64,000 nt of DNA from Dipetalonema caudispina (Eukaryota; Nematoda; Chromadorea; Rhabditida; Onchocercidae), in assembly GCA_013365325.1 (NCBI GenBank), contig JABVXV010000326.1:1-64000 (forward strand), in the 5' to 3' direction. This document shows, in pieces, positions 40,817 through 56,331 of this stretch; the stretch's first letter is position 1; every line of letters starts with the position of its first letter. The position numbers and the translations under genes are program-made. The notes beneath the pieces were generated by a model. That model saw only the letters and a program-made list of their open reading frames with translations, did not search any database and was not told the origin of the DNA.

Positions 40817-42059
40817 TTACCAAAAACCATTACATTGACAAATATATGAAGTTGTACGATTAGCAAATGCATACCATGATAAATCATAAATATTATCTTC
40901 ACTGATTTCACCACCCAAAAATCGATGTGTATCAGTTATATTAGCACCATCATATAAATCCAAATAGCAATCTGATCGTATTATTGCTAAAGTAATTTGA
41001 TTGTTCCACTGAAAATTCAATGCATTTTATATGATATGTTAAAATTTTTGCTTTTTAATATGCGTCGAATAAATAATTCCTTATGATGTAAAATATTGAA
41101 ATTCACTTTTTTTTTTTTTTTTTTTTTTTGAAATAGTGAAAAATCTATACTCTATAAGGTAAAATGTTGAAAATATTTTCAAACAATTAAAAAATTGATC
41201 TTATAGTGTAAAATGTTGAAATTCATTTTTAAAAATTTTGAAAAAATAAGTGTTCCAATGCAAACTTTGAAGTGTTTTTGAAGTATTGAAAAAAATGCCA
41301 TGAAATGTTAAAAATTAATCGTAAACGTTAAATTATTTTTAGATTGTTAAAAAAATTCAATTTTTTTATGCATACAAATAATAAGGAATGTTAATAGTTT
41401 GTATCGAAAAAAATATAAAAGTAGAAATTATAACAATTAATGGTAACCAATTGATTGAGTTCCATTTCTTGCGAATCTTCATTAACGGTATGAAATGCAT
41501 TTAAGCATTCATTATTGGTAAACAAAAATGCACATATTGGTGGTGGGATATCTCGGGAAACCGGACATATGGCTAATATTTTTCTAGCAAATGCTATCAG
41601 ATAAAAACAGTAAAGGATTTTAATAATTATCGTCCAATTTTTCGTTTTCGTCTTCCCTTAAATAAAAAGATATCTTATTTGATCGAAAAAAAAAAAAAAA
41701 GAAAAAGATATCTCAAAGATTTGAAACCCTAAAAATATTGATATTTTTTCTTTAAATCAATCAATTCTAAAGTTCTAAAATTGAAATTTCCAGAATTTTA
41801 CAATAGAAATTCGAATTGAAACATTGAATTAAGCAAAAAACTATTGGAAATAAATTCATAGAAAAAATTATAAAATTCTGTTTATTTAAATGAAATGATT
41901 GATTTTTTTTTTCCCCAAAATTTTGCTTCAAAAAAACTTTTTTCCTTTTTTTTTTAATGCAGACATATTATGATTGATTTGTTTGATACAAATCTGAATT
42001 AGAAAAAAAAAACCTTGTGGATAGATTGGCATAGAATGCGGAAAATTCAATGGGTTCAT
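40817..42059 (-). CDS. Small cysteine-containing protein, possibly beta/gamma-crystallin-like; 5' end uncertain
   Basis: Three minus-strand exons fit in phase: 42059-42014, 41593-41448 and 41008-40817, giving 127 aa if translation starts at the ATG at 42059. Introns are 420 and 439 bp. Exon 2 encodes a Pro/Cys-rich stretch (around AICPVSRDIPPPICAF); exon 3 reads SDCYLDLYDG ... HRFLGG ... YICQCNGFW. The aromatic/Gly/Cys spacing of the last exon resembles one beta/gamma-crystallin Greek-key unit as found in nematode proteins of unknown function; this is recall of a pattern, not a search result. Cysteine content suggests secretion, but no signal peptide is visible. The open frame continues upstream of the ATG to a weak AG at about 42080, so an upstream exon, perhaps with the signal peptide, may be missing. 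Real gene likely; family call tentative. Confidence 0.5.
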
Positions 42060-42089
42060 CCAATATTCAATTCCTTCTTTAATTGATTA

Positions 42090-44915
42090 ATTGATTGATT
42101 TGCTACAAAAACAAATTGTTAAGTGAGGAACAAAAAATTAGAAAAAAACAGGACAGTTTAAAAATAGCTTCAGAAGCTTTATGAAAATTTCAATCAAACT
42201 AACAAAATATAAAAGTAAATGTTTAAAGCCATAAGATAAAACAAATTTTAGATATTTTTAATCAATTAGAATTGTTAAATATATGATAAAATCAATTTAA
42301 CTCCTATAATTAGATATTAAATTATACAGAGTCACTACAAACAAATATTTAAAAACTAATTCACCTTAATCTCAATTCAAATTGTTAAAATTAATTACAA
42401 TTTTGGTTACGACACACTTAATGCAAAAGAAATGAAATGAGATAATTGTTGAAATGTTGTTAAACCAAAGCAAATAAAACAGAAAGATCTAAACAATTTA
42501 AAATTTAAAAAAAATCATTGGAAAATCTTCAAGTAGGCGAAAAACGAAGCAATTCATCCTGAGTGCAAAAAAATAGCAAACAAAAGTTATCAGCATACTT
42601 TTCAAAATGATTAATTGGTTTTTTTTTTTTTTTTTTTTTTAGAGAAAAAGTGGTAAAAGTAATTATTTGAAACATAATTACTTTTACCATTAGAAGAAAG
42701 ATAAATAACAATTATCATAGCAAAATTGAAAACTATTAAATACAAATTAAAATTCTGGTTTACATAAAATTCCAACGATAAATGAAATTGGCCTTAAGTT
42801 GAATTCATTCAATTTGAATGATTACAGTTAAATGCAAATATAGGTTTAAATTAATTAATGATTTTTGTAACTTTTTATAGATAATAAAATTTATCTCACC
42901 CATTTTATTATTACTATAAACAAAATAAATGAAGTCAAATCATGAAAACGCTGATGAAAATGATCAAAATTTTGTCAGTGAAAGATTAATTTAATTGAAA
43001 TGCAATAAGAAATGAAATTTGATAAATCTAATCATAGCATACTTAATTGAACGGCATAAGTGCTGCTTATTATACATTGATTAAATTAATGGGGAAAAAA
43101 AAACGAAAAAATTTAAGATCAATAAATTTTAAATCTTTAATCAAGAAAGGAAAATATTCATTAAAGTGTAATATGCCTTATGAAAATATTAATTTAAATG
43201 AAATGTAATATGGAATGAAATTTAACATCTCTAATCATAAGACTCTTAATTAAATGATATACGTAATGTTCACTATAAATTTTTCATTTCTGAAATCCAA
43301 AAACTAATTTAATATAAAATAGCTACTTAGCTTAAATCCGTTCCTTCTTGTTCTTTTATCATATTCGTAGAAATAAAAAATAAACTAAATATTTAAAATA
43401 AATTTTTTAAAATGTTCAAAAAATTAAAATTTGCAAAATAGATGAAAATTACTTAAATATATCATCGTTTTTCCTTACAGTATAAACATTTATTAATCAA
43501 ATTAGGTATAATATTTAAATTTCTCTTTTTTTAACAATTTTTCTTTTTTTTTGACCCTCGAAGTTCAATTAATCTCCATCAATCTAACAGTTAAATTTAG
43601 ATCAATGGAGACGGAATTTTTTGACGCCCCATTTTTTTCCAACCATTTGTTACAAATTTATGCAAAATACCCAATTTGAAGAACCTTGTACTGCAGAATG
43701 AAATTTGAAATGGAATTAAAAATGCTTGAGTAAAGTGTTGAAGCATTCTGAGAAATTTCTGAATCCTAAAAGTTTCACGTAAAATCTAAAAAAATTCCTC
43801 AAGTTCTACAAAACGGGAAAAAAGATTCGCGAAACTTAGAAACTTCTTGCGACATATTATACTTTTGCAAAGAAGAAAGGTAGTCTTTGTAAAAAAACAA
43901 AAAATTATTTTCTAAAAAAGGGCTTGTCACATAATAATATTTTGTTAACTGCCAAAAAAAAATAAAACTAAAAAGAAATAAATAAAATAAAAAATAAAGG
44001 AATGGATAAAAAAGTAGGCACTTCACTGAATCATGGCGCATAATTTTACCATTTTTTAACTTTTTAAACACCCAAAAACAAAAAATATTAGAAAATTATT
44101 TTAAGAAATCAAACTTTTAAAATAAAACAAATATTAGTTTTACTGTTGATCTTATCAAATCCTTAGAACAAAAATTCGAAAGGAATGGATATTAAATTGA
44201 AATATGCAAGAAATGTAAAATGAACTGTTGATGTCGTTAAAAAATAAATTAGTGGAAGAAAAAAAAAAAAAAATTTCACCAATAAAGGATAAAAAAATGG
44301 TCAGTTACAAAGTTAACTTTAAATATTATAATAATTGCTGAAATGACGCAAGTATGGAACTTTAAAAAAGAAAATTGATCAAAAAACTTTAAAGAATGAA
44401 AGTGAAAATCGAAAGTATTAAAAGAATAAAAATAAAAACTTGCAAAATTAAAAAAAAAAATAACATGAACTTTTGCTGAGTTCCCGGGGGAAAAATACAA
44501 AATTGAAATTAAAATCTACAAAATAATCCGTTTTTTTTTTTTGGCAGGCGTAAAATTTTTTTTAAATATAACCATAATATTCATAATATCCGATTGATGG
44601 AAGCTTTTTCAAATTTTCAATTAAAAATACTTTTAGAAGTGAGAAAAGGAGAGCAAAAAGTAAATAGCAATACATTATATATTGCTAATTTTTTAAAATC
44701 TCTCAAATATTTTAGAAAAAGATAGAAAATACAGATAAAATAAGATTTTTTTTGTTAAATTTTTTTTTTTTTTTTGTATTATTATCAATTCTAATTTTAC
44801 ATAAACATTGAACTAATATAAAATTATAAAACTAAACAAAATATGATCATTTTCATTTCTATCCTGCCAAATAAACGGTAGTTTAATTTTTCCCTATTGG
44901 TGAAACGGTGATTGT
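42090..44915. other. AT-rich intergenic region, possible missing 5' exon of the minus-strand gene
   Basis: Low-complexity AT-rich DNA. A minus-strand ATG at 42711 opens a hydrophobic stretch followed by GTAAAA donors, which could be a signal-peptide exon of the gene at 40817-42059. Its phase (0) does not fit the weak acceptor near 42080 (phase 1), so I did not join it. The longer minus-strand frames at 43799-44071 and 44276-44500 are Phe-rich and have no recognisable domain. Confidence 0.5.
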
Positions 44916-44930
44916 TAAATCAGGAAATAA

Positions 44931-48351
<3,421 letters not shown>

Positions 48352-48477
48352 TATGATTGATATATTTCCGAATGTGTTATCAATTACATGTTACATCGTA
48401 ATTATCTTATTTACCATCTAATGTTGTAACAAAATATATGACAAATATAATGTTTTATGAATGAGAAAAATTTAACA

Positions 48478-48483
48478 AATAAA
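48478..48483 (+). terminator. Poly(A) signal for the CK1-like kinase gene
   Basis: AATAAA lies 127 nt after the kinase stop codon, a usual nematode 3' UTR length, and 18 nt before the next ATG at 48501. If used, cleavage would fall at or inside the start of the next frame, relevant to whether that frame is an operon partner or part of this 3' UTR. Confidence 0.5.
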
Positions 48484-48500
48484 TTAAAATTAATTAAATT

Positions 48501-48979
48501 ATGCAATTATTTACATTAGTTATTCTTGCCATTTTTTATCACAAATCAAAAAATTTTTCCAGTAATTTGGCTCATATTACATCAACGAATACTTCAGCTA
48601 TACTAACAGAAGATGAAAGTTTCATATGGTCAAATTTCGATCAATCCGAAGCACTAAATAACAATATCATACAATATTGTTCAGTGGATGTTTTGCTAAT
48701 TTTATTTGTTTCAAAATTTTTCAAAATTGCAACAAATTAAGCATACTTTTTGCTATCAACAATACAGATATGATTAATTTATTCAAAATAATAAATTATT
48801 GATTATTGTATGCTTATATCACTGAAACATATCACTAAATAATTATTCTTCCTCTATTTTAGGAGGAGAAATCATGGAATGAGGAGAAGGATGAATGGAA
48901 TTTGGAAAATTTGAATAAAACGCAAATTACCAGCAAACTTCTTCCGGAACATGTACATTTTCAATCAATCTCTGAATAA
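48501..48979 (+). CDS. Possible small secreted protein, two exons
   Basis: Unrecognised. The ATG at 48501 opens a hydrophobic start (MQLFTLVILAIFYH), possibly a signal peptide or membrane anchor. A proposed splice from TGTTCA|GTGGAT (exon end 48683) to CTATTTTAG|GAGGAG (exon start 48863) joins in phase 0 to an acidic, Lys/Glu/Trp-containing tail ending SISE, for 99 aa. The donor is only moderate; unspliced, the frame stops at 48740 after 79 codons. It starts 150 bp after the kinase stop on the same strand. It could be a separate gene, the second gene of an operon, or kinase 3' UTR. No homologue is recalled. Confidence 0.3.
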
Positions 48980-49027
48980 TCAAATGATAAATAATAGTGA
49001 TAATAATGTTTTTTTTTTCCTATCATG

Positions 49028-49065
<38 letters not shown>

Positions 49066-51989
49066 ATTTCCTGATATTAGTTTTGCAAATGAAAAATACT
49101 GACATATTTAAAAAAAAATATAAAGAATGTATTGACCATTTTCAAAATGAATGAAGCAAAAAATAACGATAAAATCACAGCTGTCATTATTATCATATAA
49201 ATGTCATATGAAATATAATAAATTAAAACTTTTAATAAAGTTAAAAAAAAAATTGACAAAGACAAAATACGAACTCAAATGAAGGTAAAAATATAGGATT
49301 TTTTTTTTTCGAAATCTATTTTAAGCAAATCATATGAATATACACATTTATTAAACATTCGAAATTAAATATAATTATTAATTAATTTAAGAAGACAGCT
49401 TAATTAATTTATTAATTAGTTGATTAATGATACATCTACAAATAGATTTGGTAAAATAACTTAATGGATATCAGCTATTTTGATAAAGTTGTATGAGTAG
49501 TATTTCCTAAAAGATACTTTGCTTTAACTGCTAAATTGTGACTGTAACAATTTTACTAAATTATAATATAATTTGTAGAATATAATATTGAATACTTAAA
49601 TATATGCGATAGGAAGTATTAACAAAATGAAAGAAGATAGTAATCATCGTAATAGAAAATCAACTAACTTATCATGAAATTATGATTTGTGAACATAAAT
49701 AATCATAAGAAATTAATAGTAACATATTGTTCAACAATAGATTCATTAAAATTATTTTGATAAAAATAAATCCAACAACGAAACATTTCTATATTCTCTG
49801 AACAAAAAAAAAAAAAAAAAAAGCTCTAATTTCAAGATTTTCAATGATTATCACATTAATTTTATACCTAATATTTTGATAAAATTGATGAAAAAAAAAT
49901 TTTTTTTTTTGCAAGCAAATAAATACGTCAAGTATATTTAAAGGTATAAAAAATTATCGAATAATTTTTGTCATTTTTTTCTAGCCAATAATAATAACAA
50001 TATTGATTATATTACTATCAAGAATTGTTATTATAGTGAAATTAAGAAAATCTGTTCAAAATTTACTGATTCAGTTAAATTTACTTTTATTACTTTTCTT
50101 TTTTTTTGTACATATTATTAAAATAATTATTATCTGAAAGCAAAGAAGATAAAAAAAAAAACAATAATATTCGTTGCATGATGTCAATAAAATTCCAAGA
50201 CTAATGTAATAATAAACACAAAATGGGAAGAAATTAATTTTATTAACCTAAAAAAAAAAAAAAAAAAAATTTTCTGAACTTTTTATTTCTTGTTAAATGT
50301 TCGCTTTATATTTTATTGTTTCTTACATTTTAAATGCAAAAATTTTTCCACAAAAAAAAAAAAAAAAAAATTTCACTACTGAAAATGTGCATTTGTTTAA
50401 AAATACATCAGCATATATTATTGAAATAAATATTTAGTTGTAAACTAATAACAATATTGTTAATCTGCAAACTTTATCTCGTATCAACTAATTTTAACTT
50501 GATTTGAAGAAATGATTAATTTGGGATAAAATAATTAAAAACCAGTATTGCGATGGAAATATTTCAAACGATTAATTGTATTTAATTTACTTATTAAGAT
50601 GATGATCATGATGGGCAAAATGATCAAACCAGTTATGAGTGGTAAATTTTGCTTCAAATAATTTTAAATTGAAATTATCTTATTGTGTATCCATTCCACT
50701 TATTGTTCTGTGTATATAAGATATTTGCCATTCAATCTTTTTAGTAACAATAAAATTAGATAAGCAATACGATAATTGTAACAGATTGTAATCATCATAT
50801 TTATTCATCCAAAATTTTGTTTATCTGTAAATTTATTGATTTTTTTTTTAATCTTTATCAGCTATTATAAATTTAATTTTCAATTATGCTTTATAACTTC
50901 CTCATTATAATGATTTTAATTATGATTGTATAATTTACTCATACAACCCATAAGAAGTGAATAAGTTTTTCTGTTGCTTTGATCTATATTGCAATGCCAA
51001 TTTTATTCCTATGAAAAATTTTAAGTCCTTCTTTATTCTTATACGAATCAAATTCAACATATCACATTTCATCTTTAAATTAAAATCTAAATAACACAAA
51101 AATATTACACATAAAAGGTGATATATCACATTTTATTATTTTTTAAAGTGTCAATTTCTTGTCATTTTCAATATATCATTCTATCTGATAATTGTAGGTA
51201 TTCATTCAAAGCGAAAAAAAAAAAAACATTTTAGGAGGTTAATCATTTAAACAAAAATTAAACTAAAAAATACAAATAAAAATAAAGCAAAATTTAAACA
51301 TAAATTGAAAAGTAAAAATTGTTTCATCAATTTGCAATGTAATTTTTAACATATTTCGTGTAATAATATGAAACAAATAATATTAATAATGAAATTGATC
51401 ATATTTAAAATGATAACAAAATTTAGGTATTCTGATATACTAATACTGGGAAATGTATAGCCTGTAATTTTCTTGCATCCAGAGGTAAGTAAATCGTACA
51501 AATTATCATCATATCACTTGTAATTATAATATTATTAGAGAAATAATGGGGCAATACGAATAGTTCTAATACAATATAATGTTTTTATTAGTGATAATGC
51601 AATAATACAAATATCATTATGCTATTTATACAATATAATATAACCATAGAAATCGTACGATAATACAAATATCATCGCAATATTTATAATGCAGTATGAT
51701 ACTATTACAAAGATAAGATGAAGAGATGTTGAAAAAAAAATAAAAAAAAAATAAAAAATAAAAAATAAACAATAAATGAAATCGTAACAACTCGTAATTC
51801 TTATTGTTGAAATTTACGGTCAGTAACACACTTTAATTACGATGGAAACAAATTTTCCATTAAAATAGTCGTTGTTTTTGGTTCATCATTTTCATAACAT
51901 TTTCATTTTTGAACAAAGTTACTACAACATTCCTAATTCCCAATTCTCTTTATTAAAATTATCATTTTTCAGTTTTCCATTATCTTTTT

Positions 51990-52022
<33 letters not shown>

Positions 52023-52700
52023 GAGCAATATTTACTAAATAAATTATTGGAAATGCTTTTTTCAAGAAATTTATTAAAAATTTTAAAAATTTTAACAAAT
52101 TGACTTCATTATTAGTAAAAAAAATATTGGACACTTTTCTTTAATGATTGAAAACTATTTAGTTTAAATTAATCCAAACTTATTTATTCCAATTGTATAT
52201 TATTTAATGCAATTAACATTTATTAATTTTAATTGATAATGGCTTATTTTCCATCTAATTGGATCATTCATTTAGATTATTTGAAAATTCCATAGGTATT
52301 AACATATCATATCATATCATATCGCTCTTGTCATTTTATATTTCCTATTATACCATAAATAGTATTCGATGCTGACACAAAAGTTCAATCATTTTCAAAT
52401 CCGACTTCTTTACCATTTTTCATGCCTGTTGGGTATTTTAATAGGTCATCATCATATATCAAATAATTCGAATCACGAATCTTCTTAAAAACTCTGTAAC
52501 CCTTCATCATTCGACCAAACAAATTTACACATATATTGTTTCACTTCGTTCTATTTCAATTTTGTATCAAATTTTTTTCCTACAACAATTTTCATTATTT
52601 AAAAATGATATTATTTATTCTAAAATAATAAATCAATATAATATCTTAAAAATTATCATTTTTTTATGCTTTTTTTTTTTTTTGACATTATCTTCATCAT
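48980..52700. other. AT-rich intergenic spacer, nothing recognised
   Basis: Poly(A)/(T) tracts (for example A at 49028-49057 and T at 51993-52020) and a short (ATATC)n array at 52304-52323. The open frames here are short and Phe/Ile/Lys/Asn-rich from base composition. No domain-bearing exon was seen on either strand. Confidence 0.55.
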
Positions 52701-52737
52701 TTCAGATTTAAATTATCGTTTTTCGGCTTTCTTTTGG

Positions 52738-55700
52738 ATGGTTTCAAAACAGCAATATTATTTTGGTTTTGATTTGCAACAAATTATTTTACGCATAATC
52801 TTCATCCCATTAATAAAACGGTTGGATTATTATTGTTCGTTGAAGATTGGTGTTGTTGTTGAAATGACGCCTGATCATTTGTTGGAATAGGTTTCGGCGA
52901 TCAAGGTTGATGATTATTATTGATGAATCTTGTTATCCGAAATTTGTTGGGAAAAATTTTACATAAATATTAGATTGAAGATAAATTATTTGTAAGGTTA
53001 TACTAGCTCTACTTAGTATTTTTTTTTTTTTTTTAAACATTTTATCCATATTTTAAAACATTAATTTTCAGTTATTTTAATGGAATTATAAGAAATGCAC
53101 CAGAATCATTGTCACTGTTTCTACCCGATATAAATCGTAAATTACACTTTGGTCATATCAATGAACAAATATTTCGGTTCGTTCTAAAAAAAAAAAAGCC
53201 GGTCTTTTTATCATTTTTTTTTATTCAATATTTTTAAAGATAACAAATCATTTTATATTAAATTCTTCCCTTCCTTTTTTTTTAATATAAAATATTTTCT
53301 GTATAATTTATTGCTAGAACATTTATTATTTAGCAACAGTTATAAAAATTAAAGTGAAAAATTATTGCTTGAAAAAATGTTGTAAAAACAAATTGTCTTT
53401 TTATTTCATTTCTTTTTTTGTTTGAATTGTATTTTGTAAAAAAACTCATCTAAATATATATATTTAATTTATGAAAAATTTTTAAATCGCTTATTATAAA
53501 TAATCAATTATGCAAAAAAAAAAAAAAAAAAAAAAAAAATGAATTAAATAAGTAAGTTAAAAAAGAGTTATTGATAAATGAAATGATATTAAAAAATAAA
53601 ATAGTAAATATTTTTCAGATCAAATGAATCTGATAACATATTACCAGTAACATTAATTCTTCATAAACCAATCAATTTCTGTTTTCGAATTCTTTTGGAT
53701 CCAAAAATTGGTCTTGGTGAAGCATATATGTTTGGTGATTGGGATGTACAATCAAGAATACAGGATTTTTTGGCACTGCTTATTCGTGCTAAACGTTAGT
53801 TTATTAATATATATATATATATTAAAAATTTGAATATTCCTTTAAATCTATTAACAACTTTTTACTCCCTTTCTTTTCATTAAATTAATTATAGCTTAAG
53901 AAACAAAGCAAAAAAGATTTCATTTTTCTTAAAAATTTATTCCAAAAAATAAGAGATTTTTTTTATTATTCCAAATTAATCAATTAATATACAATTGAAC
54001 AATTTAAATATCTTCTGTTTTTTTTTTTCGTCTTATTTTTCAAAATAAATTAATTTTCTTTGCTGTTATAAGAATTTTAAGTAAAATGAGTAAAAGAATA
54101 TATATTAATATGCTAATATACATGCAAAAAAAAAAAAAAAAAGCAAATAGTTTCAAATTCTTTTCCAAAAATTTTGATAAATAATTGATATTATGAATGT
54201 AATATTTTTCAGGCTATAATAATTCAACAAAAAAAATGAAAGAAAGTAATGGATGGTTAAAAAAACTATCCAATTTATTAATTTATTTAATCATTCGATT
54301 AATTCGATCAGTAATATCATTTATTAATGTAATGCAACATTACTATCATGCTAATTCATTATACGGTAGCGCAAAAAATATTCATGAACATTATGATCTT
54401 GGCAATGATATGTTTAGCTTATTTCTTGATCCATCAATGACTTATTCATGTGCAAACTTTCAAGGTTGGTTTTTTATTTAAATTTAAAAAATTGCAAAAC
54501 ATATATAAAGTTGGCCTATGTTTTTCGAAATTTTAATTATTTAATAAAATATTATATAAATTGAAACGGAATTTGTCTTGGAATTATTAAAAAATAATTG
54601 TAATAATAATAAAAAATTTGCGGTGAAAAATAAATTAAAAACCAAAAAAAAATTTGAATTTTATTTTTTGTTTTTTTTTCTTAATTTTTACTTCCTATTG
54701 AAAAAATATTATTCAATTATTTAAATAATGCATTTCATTTCAGCTATTCCATCTTATACAATTACACATTCTGATAATAAACTGCTTGAAGAAGGTCAAA
54801 TGAGAAAATATGATCAAATATTTCATGAAATAAATCTTACATCTGATGATCGAATATTAGAAATTGGTTGTGGTTGGGGTGCTTGCGCTATACGTGCAGT
54901 CAAATATTACGGATGCAATTGGACAGGCCTAACAATTTCAATGGAACAATTTAAAATTGCTCAACAAAGGATAAGAGATAATAACATGCAGGATAAAATT
55001 AATATCAAATTATTAGATTATCGGTTAGTTAGATTAAACTGAGATTCGATTAATTTCTTTTTTTCCTTTTTTTTTTTTTTTAAATTAAATTTGCCAGATT
55101 TATTAAATTATGACAATATTTAGCGAAAAGTCATTAATTATTCATGGTGTTAAATAAATGAAATTCCACTTCATATGATTGATTCCAAAAATGCTAAAAA
55201 GTTTTATAATATTGCAAAAAATTTTTTAATCTATTTAGCTATTAGTTGAAATATGAATATGTTAGTAAGCAAATTAAATAAATGAATAAATAAATAAATA
55301 AATAATTAATCAATTAAAGTGCTGTAAATGAAAGACGATTGTTAGAAAATTATCGAAAAATTAGCCATTTATTCTTTCTATAGATTAGAAAATGATATTT
55401 ATGATAAAATTATTGCGATTGAAATGATTGAAGCAGTTGGACATGAATATTTACCACAATTTTTTGAAACTTTACGTGATCGATTACGTCCTGGTGGTAA
55501 GGTATACTTACAGGTATATTACATGTATTATTATTTATTTTTTTCTTTTTAAATAATTTAAACAATGTAGACTTCTGTTCTTTTTTTAATTAATAAAAAG
55601 CATCTTTATTATTTTTTTTTTTCAGGCAATAGTATGTCCTGAATTATATTACGAACGATATCGTCGTTCAAGTGATTTCATCAAAAAATACATATTTCCC

Positions 55701-56331
55701 GGTGGACATTTGCCATCTGAACGAGCAATTAGGGAAGCATTACCGCCAGAATTGTCAATTACAAAAACGACCCATATTGGGCATCATTATACGCCAACTT
55801 TAGATTTATGGCATTGGTATGTTACAAATTTCAGGTTAATTGCTTGTAAAGAGTTAAGAATTTGAAAAAAAAAAAATGAAATTTTAAATTACAAAATCAA
55901 AAGAATATAAGCAAAAATTCGTAAATTTCAATGAAATTGATCAATCAGCAAATTCCATTACGGGAATAATTTTTTAAAAAATGAGGAAGTGAAAAATTTC
56001 AAGAATTTCGGAAAATTTTAAAAACAATTCTCGTTTTATTTCCGAGGCGAATTTTGAATATGTTTATTAACTGCTGAAATTAGTGAGATATGCCCAAGTA
56101 TTTGATTGCTAATACGATTGTTGAATTATATGAAATTCTTATTTGAATTATTTGTAAAATTCAATGAAGCGAAATTTCAGTGCGTGGATGGAACATGAGG
56201 AAAAAATCCTGAAACTTGGATATTCGCGAAAATTTCATCGTAAATGGCAATTTTATTTTGCACTGTGTTCCACGTTATTTCGATATTCTCACATTGATAC
56301 TGCACAAATACTAATCGAAAAATCCTTATAA
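52738..56331 (+). CDS. Cyclopropane-fatty-acyl-phospholipid synthase-type SAM methyltransferase
   Basis: Family enzymes transfer a methylene from S-adenosylmethionine to a cis double bond of a phospholipid acyl chain (CMAS/CFAS family). Secure exons: 53072-53176, 53619-53794, 54213-54464, 54744-55023, 55384-55513, 55626-55816, 56181-56331; every phase agrees. The first coding exon is less sure: ATG 52738 after an AG at 52705, with phase-2 donors ending at 52820, 52838 or 52880; 461 aa with the middle one. The N-terminal domain ends in GLGEAYMFGDW. Then come YSCANF (active-site Cys region), SAM motif LEIGCGWGACA (about residue 249), LTISMEQ, DYR, IEMIEAVGHEY, the plant/bacterial-like RRSSDFIKKYIFPGGHLPS and HIGHHYTPTLDLW. 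The position equivalent to the E. coli bicarbonate-ligand His is Gln (YLQAIV). A catalytic enzyme is expected; the exact product (cyclopropane or methyl-branched) cannot be told. Convergent with the dehydrogenase gene. Confidence 0.9.
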
